64,000 nucleotides of DNA from Anabaena minutissima FACHB-250 (GTDB lineage Bacteria; Cyanobacteriota; Cyanobacteriia; Cyanobacteriales; Nostocaceae): assembly GCF_014697125.1 (NCBI RefSeq), contig NZ_JACJRG010000026.1, forward strand, positions 1-64,000, written 5' to 3'. Below are positions 55,165-64,000 of the stretch, piece after piece. The first letter of the stretch is position 1. Each line of letters opens with the position of its first letter. The notes beneath the pieces are model-generated. The model made no database searches. It was given only the letters and a program-made list of their open reading frames with translations, and was not told the DNA's origin. The translations under genes were made by a program, and so were the position numbers.

Positions 55165-56985
55165 ATGCCACTGGATTTTTCACCCCTCTGGATATCCCTC
55201 AAAACCTCATTATTTGCCACAGTTATCACGTTCTTTTTGGGAATTGCGGCTGCTTATTGGATGTTGGGATATCGTGGCAAGGCTAAATCTTTAATTGAAG
55301 GGGTTTTTGTAGCTCCCTTGATTTTACCCCCTACAGTTGTGGGCTTTTTGTTACTGCTGTTTTTCGGGAAAAATGGCCCGATGGGGAAACTCATGCAGCC
55401 TTTTGATTTAAGTATAGTATTTACTTGGTATGGGGCGGCGATCGCAGCTACAGTTGTCTCTTTCCCGTTAATGTATAAAACTGCGCTGGGGGCTTTTGAA
55501 CAGATTGATGGTAGTCTCCTCCAGGTAGCTAGAACCCTTGGTGCTAATGAGGCTAAAATTTTTTGGCGCATCAGTTTACCTCTAGCATTCCCTGGGATTT
55601 TAGCAGGTGCATCTCTGGCGTTTGCCCGTGCGTTGGGTGAATTCGGTGCAACGTTGATGTTAGCGGGTAATATTCCTGGGCAAACCCAGACAATCCCAAT
55701 GGCAATTTATTTTGCTGTGGAAGCCGGCGCGACAGATGAGGCTTGGTTTTGGTCGCTGGCGATTATGATTGTCTCGCTATCAGCGATTATTGCGGTCAAC
55801 TTTTGGCAGGAAATGAGGGGAAGAGGAGGGAAGACGCAGAGGAGCAAGGGAGCAGGGGAGCAGGGGGGTGAAATTTCGGTGTTGTCGGCTGCGACTGCAA
55901 AAGTGAAACTGTTTGTAGATATTGAGAAGCGATTGCCGAGTTTTAATCTGAAGGTGGCATTTAATACTGATGAGCAACCCTTGGGATTGTTGGGGGGTTC
56001 AGGAGCGGGTAAGAGCATGATTTTGCGCTGTATTGCGGGAATTGAGACACCCACGAAAGGGCGTATAGTTTTAAATGACAGAGTGTTGTTTGATTCAGAA
56101 AAAGGCATTAATCTACCTAGCCGCGATCGCCAAGTTGGGTTTTTAGTGCAGAATTATGCACTGTTCCCGAATATGACAGTGGCGCAAAACATCGGTTTTG
56201 GCTTACCCAAAGAAATTTCCAATGGGAAAGTGCGATCGCAAATCGAAGAGTTACTAATATCCATGCAGTTAAAAGGATTAGGCGAACGATACCCACACCA
56301 ACTTTCTGGTGGACAGCAACAAAGAGTAGCTTTAGCCAGAGCCTTAGCAAGTCTTCCAGAAACCTTACTTTTAGATGAACCTTTTTCTGCACTTGATACA
56401 CATCTGCGTAGTCAACTAGAACAACAAATGACCGAAACGCTAGCTGAATACCAAGGTGTGACTTTATTTGTCACCCATAATATGGAAGAAGCTTATCGCG
56501 TTTGTCCTAATTTATTGGTGATGGAGCATGGTAGAGCCGTACATCATGGTTCTAAATACGAAATATTCGAGCATCCGGCTACTGTGAGTGTTGCCCAAAT
56601 CACAGGGTGTAAGAATTTCTCTAGTGCGATCATTCACTCATCGCAAGAGATAGAAGCAGTTGATTGGGGTTGTTGGTTGCAAATGAGGGAACAAATTCCC
56701 CAAGAAATCTCCCATGTTGGCATCCGCGCCCATCATATTATATTTACCAAAGACCCAGCACAAGCCAACACCTTTCCTTGCTGGTTAGCAAGAACCAGTG
56801 AAACACCTCACCGCATGACGCTATTTTTAAAACTTAATTCTCCCGCCAATTATTCACAGGACTATCACCTGCAAGCAGAAGTCTTCAAGGAGAAATGGGT
56901 AACTATCAAAGATCAACCCTTTCCTTGGTATGTGCGTTTAGATCCCCTCCGCCTGATTTTGATGGATAGTCAAAATAATTCGTAA
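55165..56985 (+). CDS. modBC: Fused molybdate permease-ATPase ModBC
   Basis: 606 residues from ATG 55165; a TTG at 55150 is in frame. Residues of about 1-220 are the ModB permease (five or six helices, with the EAA-type loop QVARTLGANEAKIFWRISLPLAFPGILAG). Residues of about 245-480 are the ModC ATPase (GGSGAGKS, LSGGQQQRVALARAL, LLLDEPFSALD, VTHNMEEA). A final region of about 110 residues is TOBE-like. The junction (about 220-238) is encoded by G/A-rich DNA like the intergenic repeats elsewhere in the window. A modB-modC fusion has been described in Anabaena variabilis. It energises molybdate uptake with ModA (52724-53521). Confidence 0.93.
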   Translation: MPLDFSPLWISLKTSLFATVITFFLGIAAAYWMLGYRGKAKSLIEGVFVAPLILPPTVVGFLLLLFFGKNGPMGKLMQPFDLSIVFTWYGAAIAATVVSFPLMYKTALGAFEQIDGSLLQVARTLGANEAKIFWRISLPLAFPGILAGASLAFARALGEFGATLMLAGNIPGQTQTIPMAIYFAVEAGATDEAWFWSLAIMIVSLSAIIAVNFWQEMRGRGGKTQRSKGAGEQGGEISVLSAATAKVKLFVDIEKRLPSFNLKVAFNTDEQPLGLLGGSGAGKSMILRCIAGIETPTKGRIVLNDRVLFDSEKGINLPSRDRQVGFLVQNYALFPNMTVAQNIGFGLPKEISNGKVRSQIEELLISMQLKGLGERYPHQLSGGQQQRVALARALASLPETLLLDEPFSALDTHLRSQLEQQMTETLAEYQGVTLFVTHNMEEAYRVCPNLLVMEHGRAVHHGSKYEIFEHPATVSVAQITGCKNFSSAIIHSSQEIEAVDWGCWLQMREQIPQEISHVGIRAHHIIFTKDPAQANTFPCWLARTSETPHRMTLFLKLNSPANYSQDYHLQAEVFKEKWVTIKDQPFPWYVRLDPLRLILMDSQNNS

Positions 56986-57130
56986 TTTGTAATTCGTAAT
57001 TGTCATTAGTCATTAGTTTTTCTCCCCCTGCCTACCTGACTTTTCACGGGATCTGGAAAACCCCTCTCCAAACCTCTCCCCTACAAGGAGAGAGGCTTTA
57101 ATTTTTCCCCCTTCCCTCGCAGGGAAGGGG

Positions 57131-57183
57131 GTTAGGGGGGATCAAAACGATGTGGAATAAGGTTATCCGACTTGTGTATACAC
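57131..57183. repeat. Partial copy of the 46782 MITE-like element
   Basis: AGGGGGGATCA...CTTGTGTATACACTGTAG matches the inverse of 46782-46835 with several changes. It is preceded by GGAAGGGGGTT, as in the full element. This suggests a dispersed repeat family. Confidence 0.5.
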
Positions 57184-57267
57184 TGTAGCCCTGTTCCCTC
57201 TCACCTGTACCCTTTGCCCCAAATCCTGTGTTTCAATATGAAAGCGATTTTAATGATGTGATGGAGT

Positions 57268-58458
57268 ATGCCACAGAAAGCAGCCGCTTTGAGGTTTGTA
57301 ATTTTGCTAGGTTTTGTTAGTCTTTGTGCCGATGCTACCTATGAAGGAGCGCGTAGTATCACGGGGGCTTATTTAGAGGTTTTGGGAGCTAGCGGCACTG
57401 TGGTGGGCTTGGTAGCTGGGTTTGGAGAACTTATTGGCTATGGCTTTCGCTTAGTAATTGGTTATCTTAGCGACCAAACAGGTAAATATTGGGGAATCAC
57501 AACTTTGGGTTACTTTATCAATACCGCCGTTGTGCCACTGTTAGCCTTAGCTGGTAGGTGGGAAGTAGCCGCAGGTTTAATGATGGTTGAACGCACCGGT
57601 AAAGCCATTCGTACTCCCCCACGAGATGCGTTGCTTTCTCACGGTGTGAGTCAAATTGGCAGAGGCTTTGGCTTCGGGTTACATGAGGCAATGGATCAAA
57701 CCGGTGCTGTTATGGGGCCTTTAGCTGTGGCGGCAATGGTATATTTTCAGGGCGAATATCGCAACGGCTTTACAGTATTAATTGTGCCTGCGGTTTTAGG
57801 ATTGATAGTGTTAGGAGTTTTGCAATTTATCTATCCTAATCCGAGTGATTTTGAAATAGAAACTGAAGAGAGTCCCAAAGAGGAAAAATTACCGCGCATA
57901 TTTTGGATTTATCTGGGTGCAGTCGCAATTATCGCCGCAGGTTATGCAGATTTCCCTTTAATTGCTTTTCATTTTCAAAAACAAGGTATTGCGACGGGGC
58001 AAACCATACCTCTGTTCTATGCCTTGGCGATGGGAGTAGATGCCATAGCAGCGTTAATATTTGGCTATTTCTTTGACCGCATTGGCATTTTTGTGTTGAT
58101 GATTGCTGCTTTGCTATCATCTTTATTTGCGCCATTAGTCTTTTTAGGAAATACCCAACTTGCGCTTTTAGGCATAGCCTTTTGGGGCATTGGCATGGGG
58201 GCGCAAGAATCAGTTTTAAAAGCTGCGATCGCAGGCATAGTTCCCAAGCACAAACGCGCCACAGCCTACGGTATTTTCAGCACTGGTTATGGTCTAGCTT
58301 GGTTTTTAGGTAGTACATTGATGGGCGTTTTATATGACCACGCAATAAATATGCTGATAGTCTTTTCTTCAGCAACTCAACTCTTAGCAATAGTCTTTTT
58401 TACTTGGGTAAAACTGCAAGCTGATAGTAACAATATAGTGCTGACCAAAGAAGGATAA
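57268..58458 (+). CDS. MFS transporter
   Basis: 396 residues with about 11-12 hydrophobic helices. Loop 2-3 reads GYLSDQTGKYWGI, a variant of the MFS motif; ERTGKAIRTPPRDALLS and GFGFGLHEAMDQ are typical of the YfcJ/bacterial Spns-like group. It ends with a short polar tail. The substrate cannot be assigned. Three ATG/TTG codons near 57253-57268 are possible starts. Confidence 0.85.
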   Translation: MPQKAAALRFVILLGFVSLCADATYEGARSITGAYLEVLGASGTVVGLVAGFGELIGYGFRLVIGYLSDQTGKYWGITTLGYFINTAVVPLLALAGRWEVAAGLMMVERTGKAIRTPPRDALLSHGVSQIGRGFGFGLHEAMDQTGAVMGPLAVAAMVYFQGEYRNGFTVLIVPAVLGLIVLGVLQFIYPNPSDFEIETEESPKEEKLPRIFWIYLGAVAIIAAGYADFPLIAFHFQKQGIATGQTIPLFYALAMGVDAIAALIFGYFFDRIGIFVLMIAALLSSLFAPLVFLGNTQLALLGIAFWGIGMGAQESVLKAAIAGIVPKHKRATAYGIFSTGYGLAWFLGSTLMGVLYDHAINMLIVFSSATQLLAIVFFTWVKLQADSNNIVLTKEG

Positions 58459-58559
58459 TAGTAGGATGAATTGAGGCCAGCAGGGAAGGTAGGGGTGCAG
58501 GGAAAGCAGAAGGGCAGAAGTTATTCAATGCGTGAATTTTGAATTTTTATGCCCAATTA

Positions 58560-59063
58560 CTAAACCTGTAAGGCTTTAAACCACTTATTAACAAAGGTAT
58601 TAATAGTTTGTTTAATTTGATGTTTGCGATTCCATCTCTGGAAAGCCATTTCATACTCTTCACCTTTAGTCAGAAAAATATTCCAAACATCAAGCCCAAC
58701 GGCTAAACCACAGAATAGTAACAGGTACAGCGACCAAGAAATAGTACCGCCACCTAAAAAATCTACCGAGATGAAAAAAGCATTAACAATGCTGTAATTA
58801 CCCAAACGTTTCTTAAATCGTGTGAGACGGTAAGTATTAAATGCTTGACGTTGCTGAATTTCGCGATTTTGCGATCGCCAGTCTTTCTCTGCTAAGTTGA
58901 CAGTCTCAGGAGATATATCTAACTCCTGGGCTATTTCTAAGATTTGCTCATAGCTAAACTCTTTATCTTGATCATCAGCTTGCCGGGCGATCGCTAGCTG
59001 TAAAATCCTTTGTATATCGTCTTGGCTATAAAAACGGTTGTTTTGAGTCTCAAAGTCCGTCAT
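58560..59063 (-). CDS. 2TM domain protein
   Basis: 167 residues. The N-terminal 60 residues are helical with a DDIQRILQLAIARQADD start like the 2TM/SHOCT-type helix; two hydrophobic helices follow (about 93-108 and 110-127), then a basic helix and QTINTFVNKWFKALQV. This fits the 2TM family often fused to histidine kinases, here stand-alone. Function unknown. Confidence 0.7.
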   Translation of the reverse strand: MTDFETQNNRFYSQDDIQRILQLAIARQADDQDKEFSYEQILEIAQELDISPETVNLAEKDWRSQNREIQQRQAFNTYRLTRFKKRLGNYSIVNAFFISVDFLGGGTISWSLYLLLFCGLAVGLDVWNIFLTKGEEYEMAFQRWNRKHQIKQTINTFVNKWFKALQV

Positions 59064-59268
59064 AGTGTCATCTCTTAGGTATTTTCTTAATCAACATTGA
59101 TCACCCGCTAGCTATAAGCTAGGTTGCATCGTTCCAGCTGTTGCATTACCCCTACACTAACAAATATTTAATGGAGTACGTGACATATTTCCCTCGCCGC
59201 ACTCCGGGTTAGACTAGTTCCCGGTGCGAAACCCAAAAGCCCACAATAAAGGATCAAAATTCGAGTAA

Positions 59269-60936
59269 ATGCAAAAAGTCCAGAAATGGTCGGCTCAAAA
59301 AAATAATCAGTTAGTGCTGATATTGCTAGTTGGGGGATTGCTGTTTCGCGCAATAATTGCTTTCTGTATGTACCCCACCTTTGATGAAGCTTATTACTAC
59401 CTCTACAGTCTGCATCTAGACTGGAGCTATTTTGATCATCCAGTTTTTGTGGCTCTGACAACTGGTTTTGGCCCGTGGTTAACTGGAAATGTGTCCCAAT
59501 TCACAATTCGCCTGGGAACGCTGATTTTATATACAGGCAGTTTGCTGCTATTGTATCTAACTAGCAATAGACTATTCTCTCCTAGAACAGCCTGCCTGAC
59601 TTTAGCCATTGCCACCATCAGTCCGATTTTTCAAGTTGGCTTTGGCATCCTCAGTCTGCCTGATAGCCCACTGATGTTTTTTTGGTCAGCCAGTTTATAT
59701 TGTGCCGTCAATGAATTTTTTCGGCAGCCAGGAAATCAAAAGCATAGCCTGTGGAAGAATGAGTCCGGCTCATCTAATTTATATGTGCCTAGTTACCGCT
59801 TGAGCTACCTTGGTATCCTGGTGGGGTTAGCCTGCAATAGCAAATATCATGGGTTTGTTTTAGGACTCGGACTAATTGGTTTTTGTTTAACGAGTCCGCC
59901 TCATCGTTGTGTTGTGCGTTCCCCTTGGGCATGGCTAGGGTTAGGCTTATTTGTCATCACCATCTTCCCGATTTTGTTTTGGAATATGCAGCATGATTGG
60001 GTGTCCTTTCGTTTTCAATCAGAGCGAGCGATACCAAGAGGTGGCTACAATCTGCTGAGTGTAGCTGCTGTCTATTTAGCCGGAGTAGCTTATCTGTTCC
60101 CAACCATAGGATTGCCACTTTGGTGGGTGAGTTTACGACCATTGGTGTTAAGAACAATTCCACTTTTTTCTCACAAATCACTAACCTCTAAGGGAGATTT
60201 AGATGGGACTAAATTATTGAGTTTATGGCTATCTCTGCCTTTAACTTTAGGGTTTACTCTCATCGGAGGATATCGGCAAATTTTGCCAGCTTGGTCGATG
60301 CCTGGATTTTGGGCAGCAACTTTGTTATTAGGGCAACAGGCAACTCTCTGGGAGCAGCATCAGCGACGTTGGGTGCGGCGATGGCTCTTAGGTTCGGGAA
60401 TTATGGTTGCTAGCATTTTACTTATTGCTCTGCTGCAAGTAACAACAGGAATACTGCAAAAGCCTAGTCAATACGCTTTAATGGGAGGGTTCTTATCTCC
60501 CAAAGACGACCCTTCTACAGAACTAATTGATATTCAGCAAATGCGGCGTGGCTTTGCTTCTTCTCCTATCTTGAGTGCAGCCCTAGAGAACTCTAGCTTT
60601 ATATTTACCAATCGCTATTATTTAGGTGGGCCAATTGCTATGTCCCTGAAACCTCTAGCGAACGTCCCGATTACTTGCTTTGACATTGGCAAGGATTTGC
60701 GTGGGTTTGCTTTTTGGTCAAAAGCGGATGAATGGTTAGGGGAAAACGCATTATACATTACTACTGCCCCCTTTAAGAATAGAAAAGATTTAATGGCTAA
60801 TTATCGAACTTACTTTAGTAGCTTGACTGAGATTGAAACAATACCAATTAGAAGAGGTGGGGTGGTAATCAATACTATTTATGTCTATCAGGCTAAGACA
60901 CTTTTAAAGCCCTACCCCCGGTCTTACGGAATTTGA
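59269..60936 (+). CDS. GT39-family membrane glycosyltransferase (ArnT/PMT-like)
   Basis: 555 residues with about 10-12 membrane helices. The N-terminal TFDEAYYYLYSLHLDWSYFDHP is the catalytic loop of the dolichyl-phosphate-mannose mannosyltransferase/ArnT family, with the acidic pair after Phe. A C-terminal soluble part of about 130 residues is periplasmic. It transfers a sugar from a polyprenyl-phosphate donor to a protein or lipid. ATG 59269 chosen; the region upstream contains no clear ribosome site. Confidence 0.88.
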   Translation: MQKVQKWSAQKNNQLVLILLVGGLLFRAIIAFCMYPTFDEAYYYLYSLHLDWSYFDHPVFVALTTGFGPWLTGNVSQFTIRLGTLILYTGSLLLLYLTSNRLFSPRTACLTLAIATISPIFQVGFGILSLPDSPLMFFWSASLYCAVNEFFRQPGNQKHSLWKNESGSSNLYVPSYRLSYLGILVGLACNSKYHGFVLGLGLIGFCLTSPPHRCVVRSPWAWLGLGLFVITIFPILFWNMQHDWVSFRFQSERAIPRGGYNLLSVAAVYLAGVAYLFPTIGLPLWWVSLRPLVLRTIPLFSHKSLTSKGDLDGTKLLSLWLSLPLTLGFTLIGGYRQILPAWSMPGFWAATLLLGQQATLWEQHQRRWVRRWLLGSGIMVASILLIALLQVTTGILQKPSQYALMGGFLSPKDDPSTELIDIQQMRRGFASSPILSAALENSSFIFTNRYYLGGPIAMSLKPLANVPITCFDIGKDLRGFAFWSKADEWLGENALYITTAPFKNRKDLMANYRTYFSSLTEIETIPIRRGGVVINTIYVYQAKTLLKPYPRSYGI

Positions 60937-60963
60937 CGGTTAATCTCATCGCACCCCATACTT

Positions 60964-61761
60964 TTAACCAAGCTGACGAAATGCGTAAATTTCTTTAATC
61001 ACGGCTACCCAACCATCAGAGACAGATTCTAAAATGCGATCGCCTTTTTCTTTGGTAGCTGTGGTAGGATCACCAATTACACCACTTTTACTAATATCTT
61101 TTGTCACCCACGCCACAGGTAACTTACCTTCCCAACTCAATAAGCTACCTTCTGGCTGTTCTGGGGGATACTCAGCCACAGCTTGATCTAACTTCACCTG
61201 ATCTGGTAATATCGCCAACATAATACTAGTTTCGGCATCCCCCGCGTGCATTCCTTGAGTTGCTTCTTTCGGTGTCAGCAATTCTTTAGTGATATGAGGC
61301 ACACGCCAAGTAAAAAGCGGAAATACTGAAAAGTCACCATACTTAACGTGCAAATCCCGCGCCGCCATTTGCATAACTTGGGGTTGTCCCCCGTGGGAAT
61401 TCATCAATACCAGCTTTCTAAATCCAGCACGGTAGATACTTTCTGCCACTTCCATGATTGTGGCTGTGAGTGTCTCTGTGCTGAGGGTAATCGTACCAGG
61501 AAAGTGCCAGTGTTCGTTAGATTTACCATAATATAAAGTCGGTAAAGCATAGGCGGGAATGTTAGCATCCAACTTAGACAAAGCCTTGCCTAAAACTCCT
61601 ACACTAATAGCAGCATCAACAATCAATGGTAGATGAGGCCCGTGCTGTTCAATTGCCCCCACTGGTTGGATGATGACTACATTTTCCTTATTTGGCATAG
61701 CCTGAACCTCAGTCCAGGTGAGGTAGGGAAAAAACCGTTCTGGGGGAATAAAACTGTGCAT
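60964..61761 (-). CDS. Creatininase-family amidohydrolase
   Basis: 265 residues. Metal-binding motifs are present: VGAIEQHGPHLPL with Glu and His ligands, VDAA, LMNSHGGQ and HAGDAETS. The family includes creatininase, the MftE/riboflavin-type amide hydrolases and related enzymes that open cyclic amides. The substrate is not defined. Convergent with the glycosyltransferase gene, 27 bases apart. Confidence 0.88.
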   Translation of the reverse strand: MHSFIPPERFFPYLTWTEVQAMPNKENVVIIQPVGAIEQHGPHLPLIVDAAISVGVLGKALSKLDANIPAYALPTLYYGKSNEHWHFPGTITLSTETLTATIMEVAESIYRAGFRKLVLMNSHGGQPQVMQMAARDLHVKYGDFSVFPLFTWRVPHITKELLTPKEATQGMHAGDAETSIMLAILPDQVKLDQAVAEYPPEQPEGSLLSWEGKLPVAWVTKDISKSGVIGDPTTATKEKGDRILESVSDGWVAVIKEIYAFRQLG

Positions 61762-61770
61762 TTTTATGGA

Positions 61771-61844
61771 AGGGAACAGGTTACAGGTGACAGGGAACAG
61801 GTTACAGGTGACAGAAAATAGGAAATAGGAAATAGGAAATAGGA
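61771..61844. repeat. Heptanucleotide-type tandem repeats
   Basis: A 21-bp unit (AGGGAACAGGTTACAGGTGAC) is repeated exactly at 61771-61791 and 61792-61812; then (GGAAATA) units repeat about four times. A CCCAATC-type run follows near 61886-61905. Unit lengths of 7 and 21 fit cyanobacterial short tandem repeats. Confidence 0.85.
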
Positions 61845-61993
61845 ATTGATACCTTTCACCTTTGCCATTTTACCTTTTTACTTCCCAATCCCCAATCCCC
61901 AATCCCCTGTCACCTGTCACCTGTCCTCTAGCCCTTAACCCCTAATTCAGCGCATAATAACCAAATCTTAAACATTCACCAGGAGGATAATCA

Positions 61994-62701
61994 ATGGTTG
62001 AAGATAATGGTTCAATTCGTACTTTATCCGTTGATATTGGCGGTAGTGGTGTGAAAGCGATGGTGTTGGATATCGCGGGAAACCCTGTGACAGAAAGGGC
62101 GCGTGTGGATACACCCCAACCTGCAACACCGGAGGTAGTGATCAATGCCATTATGGTATTAGCAGCGGCCCAAGGTGATTTTCATCGGGTTTCCGTGGGG
62201 TTTCCTGGTGTAGTGCGCTGTGGTGTCACAGAAACAGCCGTCAACTTACATTCATATTGGATTGGGTTTGACTTAGAAACAGCATTGTTACAACAACTAA
62301 ATAAACCTGTGCGGGTGATTAACGATGCGGATATGCAAGGCTTTGGGGCAATTAAAGGTAAGGGTGTGGAATTGGTGATTACTTTAGGTACAGGCTTTGG
62401 TTCAGCTTTATTTGTGGATGGTAAATTAGTGCCGAACATGGAAATGGGACATCATCAGTTTCGGAAGGATGAAACTTACGAAGAACAGCTAGGAAGGGCG
62501 ACGTTGGAGAAAATTGGGCAAAAAAAATGGAATCGTCGTTTAGAAAAGGCGATCGCATCTTTGCAAAAGCTGTTTAATTATGATTATCTCTATATTGGTG
62601 GTGGTGAAGCGGTAAAAGTAAATTTTCAGCTACCTTTAAATGTCCGACTCATTCCTAATGTTAGTGGTTTATTAGGTGGTATTGCTTTGTGGCGGGAGTA
62701 G
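61994..62701 (+). CDS. ROK-family kinase, polyphosphate glucokinase-like
   Basis: 235 residues, AGGAGGA ribosome site. Motifs: DIGGSGVKAMVLD (phosphate loop), GFPGVVRCG, INDADMQGFG (catalytic Asp), LGTGFGSALF, GHHQFRKDETYEEQLG. No CGxxGC zinc motif is seen, as in the polyphosphate-glucokinase branch. It phosphorylates glucose, probably with polyphosphate and/or ATP, giving glucose-6-phosphate. Gene is monocistronic. Confidence 0.88.
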   Translation: MVEDNGSIRTLSVDIGGSGVKAMVLDIAGNPVTERARVDTPQPATPEVVINAIMVLAAAQGDFHRVSVGFPGVVRCGVTETAVNLHSYWIGFDLETALLQQLNKPVRVINDADMQGFGAIKGKGVELVITLGTGFGSALFVDGKLVPNMEMGHHQFRKDETYEEQLGRATLEKIGQKKWNRRLEKAIASLQKLFNYDYLYIGGGEAVKVNFQLPLNVRLIPNVSGLLGGIALWRE

Positions 62702-62790
62702 AGAGAGGTGACAGGTGACAGGGGATGCAGGGGGAGAAAAACTAATGACTTTTGACTTTTGACTTTTTTCTGCCCCATACCCCATTCGCA

Positions 62791-64000
62791 TTACTTCTTA
62801 ATTAAAAAATACGCGTTAGCATATTCCGGTAGTTTACTGATAGATTGCCGGAATGATTGTTGATTGGGGAAAATACCTGCTAAATAATCTAGTTGGTACA
62901 GGTTGGGTAAAAATGCTCCGCCTGTATCTGCAATTACACCCATTTGTAGCTGTTTGCGTCCGCCTTGAGTATGTTCCATGACAACAACTCTGCCTAAACC
63001 AATATTTAAGACATCGCCAGCAAAAGTTACTCCTGGTTTAATAGAAATTTTGGCATCTATTTTATATCCATAACCTTTAATGGCATCAACTTGTCTAAAA
63101 TACCAATAACGCTTTTGGGCTGTTGCCTTTAAACCTCGGATGTAAGACATTCCATTATTTCTATCAACGTTAAAAAATGCTTGAGAACCATCTATAAAAT
63201 TAATCAGGATTGTTCCTTGCATCAAGGCCTCTTCTAAACCATTACGGGTTAAATAAGCTAAGGGTGCAACTTTGCCAAATTCTTTGCCCCCTGGCTCATA
63301 AATTCCTGATATAACATCTTGTTTTGTATATTTTGTGTAGAATTTATCTGTGACTGCATTATCTTTTAAACTGTAGATAGGTGTATTGTAGGTTGATGTT
63401 TTTTTACGTGTGCCTGGATGGGTAAATACAGCATATTTAGTAATTCGTAATTGCTTTTGTTTTGGGGCTTCTGGTTTATAGGCTGTCCATCGAATAACCC
63501 GAAAATTTTTATTGATAAAATCGGGATTTTGTAACCGTGTAGTGCGCTTATTAGCAATATCCTCCCTAAGAACTACAATCATGAAATCTAGAGTTTTTAG
63601 GATATCTGCTGTAGTAACTTTTTGCGTACTTAGCAATCCCGGTCTTAAAATATCTGGATCTGCTGCACCGTGTTCTTGAAAATATTTTCTCGTATTCACG
63701 AGTACACTTAATAAATCTGACTGATTAAATTTAACGTTAGTGGTTGGTAGTTTTGCTGCTGATAAAACTTGATTACCATTGACACTATATTTATATTTTC
63801 GCCATTCATCAACAATTGGATAACTGACAGATGTGACCGCCAAATTTTGGTCAGACTTGGATATATTATATTGATTTACTTGCTCATCATTTCTCTGCAA
63901 AAAATTGACATTAACAGACGTAGATTGCAGAGAAGTCTGAGAAATGCGTGATGCACTAATAGGATTATTTAATTGTTGGTTTACAGATAAACTTTCAACA
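62791..64000 (-). CDS. MltA/3D-domain-like protein, 5' end outside window
   Basis: The frame stays open to the window end, so the start lies beyond base 64000; about 403 residues are visible. The N-terminal part seen here is Ser/Asn/Gln-rich. Middle segments (KQKQLRITKYAVFTHPGTRK, GTILINFIDGSQAFFNVD, MSYIRGLKATAQKRYWYFRQ) and the C-terminal GVIADTGGAFLPNLYQLDYLAG match the MltA-specific and 3D domains of lytic transglycosylases, with both Asp of the 3D motif kept. It likely cleaves or binds cell-wall glycan outside the membrane. Signal peptide not visible because of the truncation. Confidence 0.75.
   Translation of the reverse strand, partial: VESLSVNQQLNNPISASRISQTSLQSTSVNVNFLQRNDEQVNQYNISKSDQNLAVTSVSYPIVDEWRKYKYSVNGNQVLSAAKLPTTNVKFNQSDLLSVLVNTRKYFQEHGAADPDILRPGLLSTQKVTTADILKTLDFMIVVLREDIANKRTTRLQNPDFINKNFRVIRWTAYKPEAPKQKQLRITKYAVFTHPGTRKKTSTYNTPIYSLKDNAVTDKFYTKYTKQDVISGIYEPGGKEFGKVAPLAYLTRNGLEEALMQGTILINFIDGSQAFFNVDRNNGMSYIRGLKATAQKRYWYFRQVDAIKGYGYKIDAKISIKPGVTFAGDVLNIGLGRVVVMEHTQGGRKQLQMGVIADTGGAFLPNLYQLDYLAGIFPNQQSFRQSISKLPEYANAYFLIKK

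Noticed and set aside
1..64000. tRNA, rRNA or integron/phage genes
   Set aside because: I scanned both strands for tRNA-like T-arms and ribosomal or phage proteins and saw none I could support; a covariance-model search (tRNAscan, Rfam) would settle this.

Overview
The window looks like chromosomal DNA of a filamentous, Nostoc/Anabaena-type cyanobacterium. The evidence is the many GCGATCGC (HIP1-like) octamers, heptanucleotide repeat tracts between genes, a DevBCA-type exporter next to a PUFA-synthase-like polyketide locus, a fused ModB-ModC molybdate transporter, caspase-like proteins fused to other domains, a GUN4 domain, a Gly-rich RRM protein, and giant RTX and PEP-CTERM proteins. I found no rRNA, tRNA, CRISPR array or intact insertion sequence.

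Layout. 1-8456: the 3' part of a giant RTX exoprotein and a PEP-CTERM surface protein. 9014-11076: an MddA-like membrane methyltransferase and a histidine phosphatase, with gene relics around them. 11706-20693: purH, a caspase-GAF-EAL fusion, an esterase, a DUF2555-type small protein, coaBC, and a trypsin-like protease with a tandem TPR array. 20876-22577: a broken Ser/Thr kinase, a small conserved protein and an alpha/beta hydrolase. 22663-25833 (minus strand): a DevB-DevC-DevA exporter. 26630-44765 (plus strand): a ribbon-helix-helix-like protein, then a lipid/polyketide cluster ending at a perfect 19-bp hairpin. 44932-49161: a paralogue of the small protein at 21297-21524, a small membrane protein, a class I aldolase and a caspase-GUN4 fusion. 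49148-56985: type II NADH dehydrogenase, an RMD1/DUF155 protein, an MBL-fold protein, and a molybdate region (modA, an RHH-Mop regulator, fused modBC) interrupted by an RRM protein. 57268-64000: MFS transporter, 2TM protein, GT39 glycosyltransferase, creatininase-family protein, polyphosphate-glucokinase-like ROK protein and an MltA/3D-type protein cut by the window edge.

The most interesting part is 22.6-44.8 kb. The proteins there form what looks like a complete secreted-lipid system: a PfaA-like synthase with KS, AT and two ACPs; a separate KR-DH protein; a PfaB-like acyltransferase; a PfaD-like enoyl reductase; a condensation/PapA-like acyltransferase; a free ACP; a TubC-docked protein of unknown fold; and an SDR. 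A divergent DevBCA pump, of the type that exports heterocyst glycolipids, sits beside them. I see no PfaC-like protein, thioesterase, reductive release domain or phosphopantetheinyl transferase. The product is therefore probably a fully reduced long acyl chain moved to an acceptor by the acyltransferase. That product is inferred, not shown.

Secondary interests are the two caspase fusions, the putative molybdate regulator with palindromes near modA and modBC, and several repeat families that seem to have inserted at gene junctions, including the modB/modC fusion point and a split ketoreductase.
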